A DNA stretch of 64,000 bases from Nitrospira sp. GTDB taxonomy: Bacteria > Nitrospirota > Nitrospiria > Nitrospirales > Nitrospiraceae. Shown in pieces: positions 43,494 to 52,481 of this stretch (the first letter of the stretch is position 1; every line of letters starts with the position of its first letter). Both the position numbers and the translations under genes were made by a program. Where the stretch lies: positions 1,248,721 to 1,312,720 of the forward strand of contig JARFXR010000001.1 in the NCBI GenBank assembly GCA_029194535.1. The letters are read 5' to 3'. Under the pieces are notes generated by a model. That model worked only from the letters and a program-made list of their open reading frames with translations, made no database searches and was not told the DNA's origin.

Positions 43494-44928
43494 AGACGTC
43501 CTTCTCTACGGGGCCAGCGATCTGTTGTTCAAGGTGCTGGCCTTCTCGGTGTTTCCAATCTATGCCTATACGTTCTCGGTCCGCGACTTCGGGGTGATTG
43601 AACTGGTGACGGCCTTTTCGATGCTCTTGACGATGTGCGGCAGTCTCGGACTGAACAACGCCGTGCAGCGGTATTATTGGGAGCCCGGTATGACCGAGGA
43701 AGGCAAGCGGCGACTTGTATCCACGGGACTGCTCTTTCAGTCCGGCTCGACGATCGTCCTGGTCGCGGCGGCGGCCGCCGGACTCTATGCGATCAGGCGG
43801 CCGGTCGAAGAGCACTATGGGGTGTCTTGGCCGCTCATCCTGTTTGCACTCGCCGGGCTCATTCCCTCCGTGGCGCTCCAGTACGTGCTTGATGTGCTCC
43901 GTCTCCAGTTCGCTCCATGGCGGTATGCCTGCGTCGCCTTCCTGAAGAACGCCGTCGGAGTGGCGGTGGGGTTGCTGCTCATCCTGGCATTCGGGTTCGG
44001 CGTGACGGGAATCTTCATGGGGTCCGCCGTCGCCGGATTGCTGGCGGTTCCGCTCGGACTTTGGATGATCGGCAAGGATCTGGAAGTCGGTTTCAACTCC
44101 GGCGTCGCCCAGACCTTGTTTCAATTCGGATACCCGTTCATTTTCAGCGGGCTGGCCTATTGGGTGTTGGGCTCGATCGATCGCTGGATGATCGCCCAAT
44201 TGAGCAATATGGATGAAGTGGGGCTGTATGGGATCGCATTCAAATTCGCCGCGATCGTCATGTTCCTCAATACGGCGTTCGGACAGGCCTGGAGTCCGTG
44301 GGCGATGAAGGTTCGAGCCGAACGTTCCGACTATCGAAAGGTCTACAGCGAAGTGTTCTCCGTATGGTTTCTGATGCTGACTCTTGCCGGCTGCGTCCTG
44401 TCGATGTTCGCCAAGGAGTTGCTGGTCCTCACGACCCCGGAACGGTATTGGCCGGCGGCGAACATTCTGATCGTCGCGGTGTTGGGAGTCGTATTTCTCG
44501 GGACGACGCAGATTACCGCCGTGGGTATTTCGCTGGAAAAGCGGACCCGTATCTTCGCCGTCTCGGCTTGGATCGGGGCAATCCTCAACGTCGTGCTCAA
44601 CATGGTGTTGATTCCGAGATTGGGCGCTCTCGGTGCGGCTCTGGCCACGACCGTGACGTACTTCAGTCTCAGCGGAGCCTACCTCTACTGGACGCAGCGG
44701 GTTCATCCGTTGCCGCTGAACTGGAATCAGTTGCTGTCCGTCTTTGTCGTCGGGGTGCTGTCGGTTCCCGCCGCCTGGACGCTGAACGGCTTCGACACGG
44801 GGCTTCGGACGGTTCTGGTCAAGATCCTCGTCTTGTCTCTTCCCATAGTAATGATCTGGCGATGGGGTATGTTCAGAGAGACCCTGGCCGCCATCATTCC
44901 GCCGACCGGGGCGCCGGCGGAGGAGTAG
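43468..44928 (+). CDS. wzx: Polysaccharide flippase, Wzx-type (MOP superfamily)
   Basis: 486 residues from TTG 43468, with GTG 43474 as an alternative; both overlap the preceding gene. About 12-14 hydrophobic segments run the whole length, beginning DVLLYGASDLLFKVLAFSVF and FGVIELVTAFSMLLTMCGS, a typical RfbX/oligosaccharide flippase start. SIDRWMIAQLSNMDEVGLYG is a conserved mid-protein signature. It would flip an undecaprenyl-linked repeat unit for periplasmic polymerisation, a different route from Wzm/Wzt in the same island. Confidence 0.9.
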   Translation: MQVLTSLGKDVLLYGASDLLFKVLAFSVFPIYAYTFSVRDFGVIELVTAFSMLLTMCGSLGLNNAVQRYYWEPGMTEEGKRRLVSTGLLFQSGSTIVLVAAAAAGLYAIRRPVEEHYGVSWPLILFALAGLIPSVALQYVLDVLRLQFAPWRYACVAFLKNAVGVAVGLLLILAFGFGVTGIFMGSAVAGLLAVPLGLWMIGKDLEVGFNSGVAQTLFQFGYPFIFSGLAYWVLGSIDRWMIAQLSNMDEVGLYGIAFKFAAIVMFLNTAFGQAWSPWAMKVRAERSDYRKVYSEVFSVWFLMLTLAGCVLSMFAKELLVLTTPERYWPAANILIVAVLGVVFLGTTQITAVGISLEKRTRIFAVSAWIGAILNVVLNMVLIPRLGALGAALATTVTYFSLSGAYLYWTQRVHPLPLNWNQLLSVFVVGVLSVPAAWTLNGFDTGLRTVLVKILVLSLPIVMIWRWGMFRETLAAIIPPTGAPAEE

Positions 44929-44939
44929 GTCGGAAGCGG

Positions 44940-45836
44940 ATGTCTCGGATACTCGTGACCGGCGGTTCCGGCTTGATCGGAAGAAGCCTGCTCGCAAGAC
45001 TGTCGGGCCATGCCGAGTTGGTGGCGGTCGGACGTCACCATCCGGAAGTATCTGATGTACAGTGGATCGCGCACGATCTGTCCGAGTCCACGCTGCCGAT
45101 GTTGCCCAAGGACGTCTCGGACGTCATCTATCTCGCGCAATCGGAGCACTTTCGGGAATTTCCAGAGCAGGCTCGGGATATTTTTGAAGTCAATGTCGCC
45201 AATGTCCAGCGGATGCTGGACTGGGCACGGGGGTCCGGCGTCACACGCTTCATCCTCGCCTCTTCGGGCGGAGTCTACGGCCACGGAGAGAACTCGTTTC
45301 GGGAGGACGATATCATGGGGCCGGGGGGACCGCTCGGCTTTTACTTGGCCTCGAAGCAATGTTCGGAACTGGTGGCGGCCGGCTATTCCGAATGCTTTGC
45401 GGTGGTGATCCTTCGGTTCTTTTTTGTCTTCGGTCCCGGACAGAAGAAGTCGATGCTCATTCCAAGGCTGATCGATTCCGTGGCGCAGGGGAAGCCGGTT
45501 TCCCTTCAGGGACAGGAAGGGATTAGGCTCAATCCGATCTTCGTCGACGATGCCGCTCTGGCCGTGTCTCGGGCGCTCGAATTAACGGGCAGCCACATCA
45601 TCAACGTGGCGGGACCTGAGGTGATGCACATGCGGGACATCGCGAGCAAGATCGGGAAGGCGGTCGGACGGGATCCGGTCTTTCACGTCGATCACGGCGC
45701 CTCTCCTCGTCACCTGAGCGGCGACATCACCAAGATGTGCCGGCTGCTGGCCGCTCCGGCCGTACATTTCTCAGACGGATTGGCGCGCATGCTGCAGGGA
45801 TCCCGCGGCGATTCCTCATCGGCGTCGAAGGGCTGA
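44940..45836 (+). CDS. NAD-dependent epimerase/dehydratase (extended SDR)
   Basis: 298 residues from ATG 44940; a longer upstream frame shadows wzx. Rossmann motif RILVTGGSGLIGRSLLARL; FILASSGGVYGHGENSF; YLASKQCSELVAAGY with the YXXXK tyrosine and lysine; LRFFFVFGPGQKKSML. HIINVAGPEVMHMRDIA is an NVG-type substrate segment. Sugar-nucleotide or lipid-linked sugar modification is likely; product unknown. It abuts the next methyltransferase with no gap. Confidence 0.8.
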   Translation: MSRILVTGGSGLIGRSLLARLSGHAELVAVGRHHPEVSDVQWIAHDLSESTLPMLPKDVSDVIYLAQSEHFREFPEQARDIFEVNVANVQRMLDWARGSGVTRFILASSGGVYGHGENSFREDDIMGPGGPLGFYLASKQCSELVAAGYSECFAVVILRFFFVFGPGQKKSMLIPRLIDSVAQGKPVSLQGQEGIRLNPIFVDDAALAVSRALELTGSHIINVAGPEVMHMRDIASKIGKAVGRDPVFHVDHGASPRHLSGDITKMCRLLAAPAVHFSDGLARMLQGSRGDSSSASKG

Positions 45837-46715
45837 ATGGCGGACAACACGCGACATAGCTTCAAAGACAAGTGGGAGAAGAATCCCCATCTGGCGCTTG
45901 ATCAAACGCTCGAAGAAGGCAGCGACATCAATCGATGGATCTTGACCCGCAATGGATTTGCGGACAAGGCGGAGTTCACGGCGTATCTGGCGACCAAGCA
46001 CCGCATCCTGGACGCCGGTTGCGGCAACGGGAGGGTGACGGCGCTGCTGCGGACCTGTTCATCGGTCGAGCACACGGAGATCGTGGCGTTCGATCTCGTC
46101 GCGGCCGACGTCGCAAGAGGCAATCTGGCCGGATACGAGCGAATCGAGGTCAGAGACGCGGATCTGCTGGGAGATCTCTCCGGACTGGGCCGGTTCGATT
46201 TCATCTACTGCCAGGAGGTGCTGCATCATACTTCCGACCCTGAAGAAGCCTTCCGGAACCTGTGCACACTATTGGAGCCGGCAGGGGAGATCGCCATTTA
46301 TGTGTACAAGCAAAAGGCTCCGGTACGGGAGTTCGTGGATGACTTCGTGCGGACGCGGATCTCCGGGCTGGCCTACGAGGACGCGATGAAGGCGGCGGAG
46401 CAGATCACCGCGCTGGGCAAGGTGCTGGCCGAGCTTCGCGTGGACGTCGACATCCCGGCCGTCGATGTGCTCGGGATCCCGGCCGGGCGCTACGACCTGC
46501 AGCGGTTTCTCTATCATTTCTTCATGAAGTGCTTCTGGAACCCGGAGCTGAATTTTCGGGACAACGCCGTCATCAATTACGAATGGTATCATCCGCAACT
46601 CTGCTCACGGCACAGGGTGGAAGAAATCCGGGAGTGGTTTCAACGGGCTGGTTTGCATGTGAGCCAGGAGCACGTCGATTTCTACGGTATCACCATGCGT
46701 GGCAGGCCCGGTTAG
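45837..46715 (+). CDS. SAM-dependent methyltransferase
   Basis: 292 residues from ATG 45837, beginning on the base after the preceding stop. It has the start HSFKDKWEKNPHLALD, motif I HRILDAGCGNGRVTALLR, then VAFDLVAADVARGNL, DFIYCQEVLHHTSDPEEAFRN, and LLEPAGEIAIYVYKQKAPVR. The YVYKQKAPVREFVDDFVR and VINYEWYHPQLCSRHRVEEI segments are often seen in glycan-cluster methyltransferases. Intact and GC-rich. Probable methylation of a sugar or uronic acid. Confidence 0.85.
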   Translation: MADNTRHSFKDKWEKNPHLALDQTLEEGSDINRWILTRNGFADKAEFTAYLATKHRILDAGCGNGRVTALLRTCSSVEHTEIVAFDLVAADVARGNLAGYERIEVRDADLLGDLSGLGRFDFIYCQEVLHHTSDPEEAFRNLCTLLEPAGEIAIYVYKQKAPVREFVDDFVRTRISGLAYEDAMKAAEQITALGKVLAELRVDVDIPAVDVLGIPAGRYDLQRFLYHFFMKCFWNPELNFRDNAVINYEWYHPQLCSRHRVEEIREWFQRAGLHVSQEHVDFYGITMRGRPG

Positions 46716-46727
46716 TCGCCTGTTCAC

Positions 46728-47906
46728 ATGGAGAGCGCGCCGGTTCCCATACGAGTGCTGCACTGCCCGGATCTCGTCGGAGGGCAACCGTTTCAACTCG
46801 CCAAGGCCGAACGAGCGATCGGCCTGGACAGCCGGTGCGTGGCTTTGCAGCCGCATCCCTTCGGCTATCCCGCCGATCGGTTTCTCTCGTCGAGCGGCGA
46901 GATGGCCCTGCAGCTGGCCCGCTGGCGACTGCTGGCCCTGGCCTTGCGGGACTACGACGTCGTTCATTTCAACTTCGGCCAATCTGCGATGCCGCAGCGG
47001 CTTCCCTTGGATGCCGCGTCGAAGCGGGATCTTCCGTCATGGGCCAGACGCCTGTTCAACTGGTACGCCGCCCCGCTGGAGTTGATGGATCTGCGGCTGC
47101 TGAAGCGGAGGGGGAAGTCCATCGTCATGACCTATCAAGGGGACGACGCCCGCCAGGGCGACTTCCTCCGCGCGCACTATGCGATCCATTCGGCGGACGA
47201 AGCGGGGTATTACACGCCCGAGTCGGATCGCCTCAAGAGAGCGCGCATCCAGACCGTTGGGCGGTACGTGGATGCCGTGTTCGCGGTGAATCCTGATCTG
47301 CTTCACGTCCTGCCCTCCGGCGCCCGGTTCATGCCCTATGCGCATCTGGATGTAGCGTCGATCACGCCGTCCGGCGGGGCGGCTCATGCGTTGCCGAAGG
47401 TCCTGCATGCGCCCAGCCACCGAGGGGTCAAGGGAACCCGGTTCATACTCGATGCCGTCCACCGGCTCAAGTCCGAAGGCGTGCCGTTTGAATTCGTCTT
47501 GGTTGAGGGGCTGTCACACGCCGAAGCGATGAAACTGTATGCGGACGCCGATCTCCTGGTCGATCAGCTGTTGGTCGGCTGGTACGGAGGACTGGCGGTG
47601 GAACTGATGGCGCTCGGGAAGCCGGTGGTCGCCTATATCCGCGACCAAGATCTCCGTTTCATCCCGCCGGCCATGCAGGCGGAGCTGCCGGTGGTGAATG
47701 CCACGCCCGATTCCATCACCCGCGTGTTGCGCGACTTGCTGACGGTCCGGCGCCACGAGCTGGGCGAGATCGGCATGCGCTCCAGACGGTACGTCGAAGC
47801 CTGGCACGATCCCGCTCGTATCGCCTCACATCTAAAGTCCACCTACGAAAGTCTTGTCAGCCGATTCCGCAACGGCCGGCCGGCCGAAGTCTCAACGGGT
47901 CGTTAG
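46728..47906 (+). CDS. GT-B glycosyltransferase-like protein (paralogue of 42165 gene)
   Basis: 392 residues from ATG 46728. Opening: RVLHCPDLVGGQPFQLAKAE; VVHFNFGQSAMPQRL; VMTYQGDDARQGDF; HAPSHRGVKGTRFIL shared with the 42165 product; LLVDQLLVGWYGGLAVELMALGKPVVAYIRD in place of the usual EX7E region. The AVELMALGKPVV string is GT4-like. Likely a cytoplasmic retaining transferase. Together with the related gene, wzx, SDR and methyltransferase it forms a block of five. Confidence 0.72.
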   Translation: MESAPVPIRVLHCPDLVGGQPFQLAKAERAIGLDSRCVALQPHPFGYPADRFLSSSGEMALQLARWRLLALALRDYDVVHFNFGQSAMPQRLPLDAASKRDLPSWARRLFNWYAAPLELMDLRLLKRRGKSIVMTYQGDDARQGDFLRAHYAIHSADEAGYYTPESDRLKRARIQTVGRYVDAVFAVNPDLLHVLPSGARFMPYAHLDVASITPSGGAAHALPKVLHAPSHRGVKGTRFILDAVHRLKSEGVPFEFVLVEGLSHAEAMKLYADADLLVDQLLVGWYGGLAVELMALGKPVVAYIRDQDLRFIPPAMQAELPVVNATPDSITRVLRDLLTVRRHELGEIGMRSRRYVEAWHDPARIASHLKSTYESLVSRFRNGRPAEVSTGR

Positions 47907-47920
47907 GACGTTCCACCAAC

Positions 47921-49918
47921 ATGTGCGGCATCGCAGCGCTCTTCGCCTCAAATCCCGCTCCGCTGGAACCGCTGGTTCGTGCCATGACCGACACCGTCCG
48001 TCATCGCGGTCCGGACGATGAAGGTGTCGTAGTGTTCTCGGCTGGAATGATGACAGCAACTGCATCCGGAGGGATCGATACTCCGCAGGCGGTATACCAG
48101 ATGGCTGTCTCTTATGCGCCGGTTCGGCAAAGTGGGTCCAATCCGGACGTCGTGGCGGCTCTGGGCCACCGGCGGCTGTCGATTCTCGACGTCAGCGCGG
48201 CCGGCCATCAACCGATGTGTACGGCCGACGGCCGCTTCTGGGTCATTCACAACGGAGAGATCTACAACTACCTCGAGCTTCGTGCCGAGCTGGAATCTCT
48301 GGGACATGCCTTCGTCTCGCAGACCGACACCGAAGTCATCCTTGCTGCGTATCGGGCGTGGGGAGAGGAATGTCTGCAACGTTTTAACGGCATGTTTGCG
48401 TTCGTGCTCGTGGATCGAGAGGCCCGGCGGGTCTTCGCCGCCCGCGACCGGTTCGGCGTCAAGCCGCTGTATCTATGGCGCTCCGCTCAGGGGCTGGTGG
48501 CGCTGGCCTCGGAGATCAAGCAGTTCACCCTGTTGCCGGGCTGGTCGCCGACCGTCAATGGGCAGCGCGCGTACGACTTCCTCAACTGGGGGCTGATCGA
48601 TCATACGGACGAAACGATCTTCGAGGGCGTCCGCCAACTGCGGGGCGGCCAATCGTTCCATTGTTCCGTAAAGGAGTTGCTGGCCGGCCCGCCCATCACC
48701 CAGTGGTACCATCTGGCTCCGCAGCCGTTCGACGGCGACATGAAGGCCGCGGCCGAGCAATTCCTCTCGCTCTTCACCGACGCCGTCCGGCTTCGCCTCC
48801 GATCGGATGTCCCGGTCGGCTCCTGTCTGTCCGGCGGCCTCGATTCCTCGTCGATCGTCTGCGTGATGAACGAGCTGCTTCGCCGCAACACCGGGGCCAC
48901 TCGGCAAAAGACCTTCTCCTCCTGTTCGAAGGTCGATCGATTCGACGAGCGGCCATACATCGATGAGGTGGTCCGGCAGACGGGAGCGGACGCGCATTAC
49001 GTGTATCCGAGTCTGACCGAACTGTTCGAAACAGTGGATCGTGTGACCTGGATGCAGGATGAGCCGTTCGGATCGACCAGTATCTATGCGCAATGGCACG
49101 TGTTTCGGCTGGCCGCGGAACACGGCGTGACAGTGATGCTGGATGGGCAGGGGGCCGATGAACAGCTTGCAGGCTACCATGCGTATTTCGCGCCTTACCT
49201 GGGCCGGTTCTTGCGCGAAGGGCGGTGGACGACTCTGTGGAGAGAACTCCGCGGGTTGAAGACGGTCCACGGATACCCCATGTCCTGGGGTGTCAAACAG
49301 CTGCTGGACAATGTGCTGCCGGAATCTATCCGTCAGCGGGTGCGTCTGCTGGCAGGCAAGGCGGGAAGCGCCGCATCGTGGCTGGATATGAACCGGCTCG
49401 GAGCCGCTCCTCAGGATCCGTTCGCTATGGCGGGAGCCGCCAAAGCCCGTACGGTTCAGCTGATGTCCCGCGCACAAATCGGCGCGACATCCCTGCCGAT
49501 GCTCCTGCATTGGGAGGATCGCAATTCCATGGCCCATTCTATCGAGGCTCGTGTGCCGTTTCTCGACTACCGTCTGGTCGAGTTCGTGCTTGGATTACCC
49601 GATGAGTACAAGATTGCCGAGGGCGTGACGAAGCGTGTCTTGCGGGAGGGGTTGCGCACGACGCTTCCCGAGCGCGTGCGCAACCGGCGGGACAAGCTCG
49701 GATTTGCGACGCCGGAGGAAGTGTGGATGAGAGAAGACAATCCCGATCTGTTCCGCCGCGCCCTGCACGACGCGGTGAAACTTTCATCCGGCATCATCGG
49801 ATCGGATGCCGGCAGCCTGTTCGAGAAAATCGTCGAGGGAAGACGGTCCTTCTCGTTCCTCGTCTGGCGCCTCATCAGCTTCGGAGTCTGGATGAGAACG
49901 TTTGCCGTTCGCGCATGA
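47921..49918 (+). CDS. asnB: Asparagine synthase-like amidotransferase (AsnB family), copy 3
   Basis: 665 residues. MCGIAALFAS (Cys2), RHRGPDDEGVVVF, then an insertion of roughly 40 residues before GHRRLSILDVSAAGHQPM, and HNGEIYNYLELRAEL. PP-loop SGGLDSS at 304-310; DGQGADEQLAGYHAYF replaces the usual GDGGDE segment, as in the branch of AsnB proteins seen in other exopolysaccharide loci; LLHWEDRNSMAHSIEARVPFLD is near the C-terminus. Distinct from copies 1, 2 and 4, so it probably has a different acceptor. Confidence 0.9.
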   Translation: MCGIAALFASNPAPLEPLVRAMTDTVRHRGPDDEGVVVFSAGMMTATASGGIDTPQAVYQMAVSYAPVRQSGSNPDVVAALGHRRLSILDVSAAGHQPMCTADGRFWVIHNGEIYNYLELRAELESLGHAFVSQTDTEVILAAYRAWGEECLQRFNGMFAFVLVDREARRVFAARDRFGVKPLYLWRSAQGLVALASEIKQFTLLPGWSPTVNGQRAYDFLNWGLIDHTDETIFEGVRQLRGGQSFHCSVKELLAGPPITQWYHLAPQPFDGDMKAAAEQFLSLFTDAVRLRLRSDVPVGSCLSGGLDSSSIVCVMNELLRRNTGATRQKTFSSCSKVDRFDERPYIDEVVRQTGADAHYVYPSLTELFETVDRVTWMQDEPFGSTSIYAQWHVFRLAAEHGVTVMLDGQGADEQLAGYHAYFAPYLGRFLREGRWTTLWRELRGLKTVHGYPMSWGVKQLLDNVLPESIRQRVRLLAGKAGSAASWLDMNRLGAAPQDPFAMAGAAKARTVQLMSRAQIGATSLPMLLHWEDRNSMAHSIEARVPFLDYRLVEFVLGLPDEYKIAEGVTKRVLREGLRTTLPERVRNRRDKLGFATPEEVWMREDNPDLFRRALHDAVKLSSGIIGSDAGSLFEKIVEGRRSFSFLVWRLISFGVWMRTFAVRA

Positions 49919-49986
49919 TCGAAGACGGGGACAGAGGGTCGAGAGATCTCGGGATTCAATATGATGATGAGAGACGGTGCCGAACG

Positions 49987-51129
49987 ATGAGGATCGCCTA
50001 CCTGGCGCTGGAGGCTCCCCGGGAAGGACAAGCTTCCTATGTGCACGTGATCGAGATCATCGAGGGCCTGCGGAAGAGGGGCCACACCGTGGAGTTGTTC
50101 GCTCCCTCCTACAGCGACCGGTGGGTTCGACCATCTCTGGCCAACCGGCTAGGGGAACATCTCCTTGTCCAGCTTCGGTTGGCCCGTCACGTGCGACAAT
50201 TTCAGCTCATCTATATTCGGTCTCATCCGATGGCCGCCCTGGTCGCTCTGGTCGCCCGGATCTTTGATGTCCCGGTGATTCATGAAGTCAACGGTCCCTA
50301 CGAGGACATTTTCGTCGGCTACCCCATGGCGGCGAGATGCCGGAATCTCGTGACGCGGCTGTGGCGAACGCAATATCGTCACGCCGCCGGCCTGATCACG
50401 GTAACGCCGCAGCTTGCCGGATGGCTGAAACAGGAATCAGGCGGTCACCAGCCGGCGTGCGTCATTCCGAACGGCGCGAATACGAAGCTCTTCAACCCGG
50501 ATCGGGAACGATACCCGGGCTTGCCCGATCGGTATGTCGTGTTTTTCGGCGGGCTGGCCCAGTGGCACGGCATTTCGACGTTGGTAGCGGCTCTACAAGA
50601 GAGCTGCTGGCCCCGCGACCTGTCTCTCGTGGTCGTCGGCGAGGGGAGTGGGACGAGCACCTTAGAGCAGGCGGCGCGGGAGAACGCGAAACTGGTGTTG
50701 TTGGGACGGCGACCCTATGCGGAAGTCGGCGCCATCGTCGCCGGGGCGCTGGCCGGACTTGTCCCGATAACAAATCCAGGCGGCAGATCCATAACGGGCC
50801 TGGCTCCGCTGAAGCTGTTCGAAACGCTGGCTTGCGGCATCCCGGCGATCGTCAGCGACTTTCCGTATCAGACGGAGCTGGTGCGATCGAATCGGTGCGG
50901 TCTGGTATTTCCGGCCGAGGATGGGAGGGCGCTCGCGCAAGCCGTATCAGCGCTCGCACAGAATTCCGCTCAAGCGAAAGAGATGGGCCGCCGTGGTCTC
51001 GAGCTGGTTCGAAGAGAACATTCCTGGGAAGCGCGTGTGGCCCAAACGGAAACGTTCCTGAGTCAGGTCGTCGCGTCCTCGGGAATCAGAAAGCCCGATT
51101 GCCTCGGTGTTCGAGCGTCCCGTCGTTAG
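49987..51129 (+). CDS. GT4 family glycosyltransferase
   Basis: 380 residues from ATG 49987. Opening: RIAYLALEAPREGQASYVHV; HEVNGPYEDIFVGYPMA; TVTPQLAGWLKQES and CVIPNGANTKLFNPDRE (linker). Donor half: VVFFGGLAQWHGISTLVAAL, RSITGLAPLKLFETLACGIPAIVS. The first glutamate of EX7E is not conserved; LKLFETLACG gives the second. A GT-B transferase, donor unknown. The frame upstream to 49723 overlaps asnB and is not used. Confidence 0.82.
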   Translation: MRIAYLALEAPREGQASYVHVIEIIEGLRKRGHTVELFAPSYSDRWVRPSLANRLGEHLLVQLRLARHVRQFQLIYIRSHPMAALVALVARIFDVPVIHEVNGPYEDIFVGYPMAARCRNLVTRLWRTQYRHAAGLITVTPQLAGWLKQESGGHQPACVIPNGANTKLFNPDRERYPGLPDRYVVFFGGLAQWHGISTLVAALQESCWPRDLSLVVVGEGSGTSTLEQAARENAKLVLLGRRPYAEVGAIVAGALAGLVPITNPGGRSITGLAPLKLFETLACGIPAIVSDFPYQTELVRSNRCGLVFPAEDGRALAQAVSALAQNSAQAKEMGRRGLELVRREHSWEARVAQTETFLSQVVASSGIRKPDCLGVRASRR

Positions 51130-51196
51130 GTTCACGCAGGGAGATCAAATCGGCGATCGGAACGGAAGTGTGGAGTCGGGACCGAGAGGCACGCAG

Positions 51197-52447
51197 ATGC
51201 GAGTGACCCTGCTCCGGACCGCGTTCACTGCGGCCTTCCTCCTGTGCGCCGTCGATCTGCTCGTGGTGGTGGTCGGTTCCGGGGTGTCGCTCGACATCGT
51301 AGGGTGGCGGCTTCGTTCGACCACCATGGAGTTTCCGGCCATCGGGTTGGTACTGACCGGCCTGGCGGCATTGGTGTCGGCAGGGAAGTGGCGCGAAGCG
51401 GTCCTCGTCACTGGTTCGCTTGCGGGAGCCGGCTTGGCGGCGGAGGTGATCCTGAGGGTTTCGGATCATCCGCTCTCGAAACCGCACGTGGACTATGCCG
51501 CCTGGTACCGGCCTTCCGATCGATTCGGCCACGAACTGGTACCGGGCTTCGAGGGATTCGGCCCGCTCAATGTGCCGATCAGGATCAACGATCTCGGTTT
51601 TCGAGACGGGGAGCATGCGTCGGAAAAGCCGGCAGACGTCGTTCGGATCTTGGGGCTCGGTGATTCTTTCCTCTTCGGATGGGGCGTGCCGGAAGACCAG
51701 ACGTTTCTTCGACGGCTTGAGCAGCAACTTGCTCGCCGCACAGGCCGGAGGATCGAGACGATCAATGCCGGCGTCCCCGGATGGGGGCTCAATCAATACT
51801 ACATCTATCTCACCCTGATGGGACGGCAACTGGATCCGGACCTGGTCGTGCTAGCCTATTTCGTCGACGACCTGAACGGACCGCTCGCGGAACGACTCGC
51901 GCCGGATCTCCAGTATCAGCAGGGCCTTCAATACAAAGGCGGGATCTTCCATCGCTCCCGCCTGTTCAATTTCATGAAGTCGCTCAGCCATCTCGTCCGG
52001 GAGAAGAACCGGTCGGTGAGAGTCGGCTATCTGCACGACTTGGATCTTCGCCGGGAGGAGTGGTCCAAACGCCCCAACTATTTGATGGGGTCGGGAGACC
52101 CGGGCGAGCAGCGGCGCCAGATTGAGTTGCTGGACCGCCATCTCGCCAGATTGAAGGAGCGCGTGGACGCCGCGCAGGCGACGCTGGTAGTCCTGTTGAT
52201 TCCCGACATTTCCCAGTTGCGCCATTCGGAGGTGCAACAGGTCAATCATATCTTGTTCGATACCTGCCGGCGACTGGGGATTCCATTCCTCGACATGACG
52301 CCGATATTCGAACAGACGGACGATCCCGAGCGATTCTACCTCTGGCCCAAGGATCCCCATACGAACGCAGCGGGACATGCGGAGATGGCCACCGCGCTCG
52401 AGCGACTGATCTGCCGGCCGCCGGTGGCTCGGCAATTGACGTGCTGA
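51197..52447 (+). CDS. Membrane-anchored SGNH/GDSL-type hydrolase or acetyl-esterase
   Basis: 416 residues from ATG 51197. Two to three N-terminal membrane helices (~10-30, 45-65, 72-90) precede an extracytoplasmic-type domain. SGNH block I is LGLGDSFLFGWGVP with Ser157 as nucleophile; NAGVPGWGLNQYYIYL matches the Gly/Asn blocks; block V is DPHTNAAGHAEM with Asp386 and His388. The domain resembles AlgX/AlgJ-like and other SGNH proteins that O-acetylate or deacetylate exopolysaccharides. It probably edits the glycan in the periplasm. Confidence 0.78.
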   Translation: MRVTLLRTAFTAAFLLCAVDLLVVVVGSGVSLDIVGWRLRSTTMEFPAIGLVLTGLAALVSAGKWREAVLVTGSLAGAGLAAEVILRVSDHPLSKPHVDYAAWYRPSDRFGHELVPGFEGFGPLNVPIRINDLGFRDGEHASEKPADVVRILGLGDSFLFGWGVPEDQTFLRRLEQQLARRTGRRIETINAGVPGWGLNQYYIYLTLMGRQLDPDLVVLAYFVDDLNGPLAERLAPDLQYQQGLQYKGGIFHRSRLFNFMKSLSHLVREKNRSVRVGYLHDLDLRREEWSKRPNYLMGSGDPGEQRRQIELLDRHLARLKERVDAAQATLVVLLIPDISQLRHSEVQQVNHILFDTCRRLGIPFLDMTPIFEQTDDPERFYLWPKDPHTNAAGHAEMATALERLICRPPVARQLTC

Positions 52448-52481
52448 CGCGGTCGCATCCGGCCGGTTCGAGAACCGATCC

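Noticed and set aside
43393-44997. 534-codon open frame on the minus strand
   Set aside because: Antisense to the wzx flippase; very hydrophilic and repetitive in Asp/Arg/Gln, as expected for the complement of a membrane protein gene.
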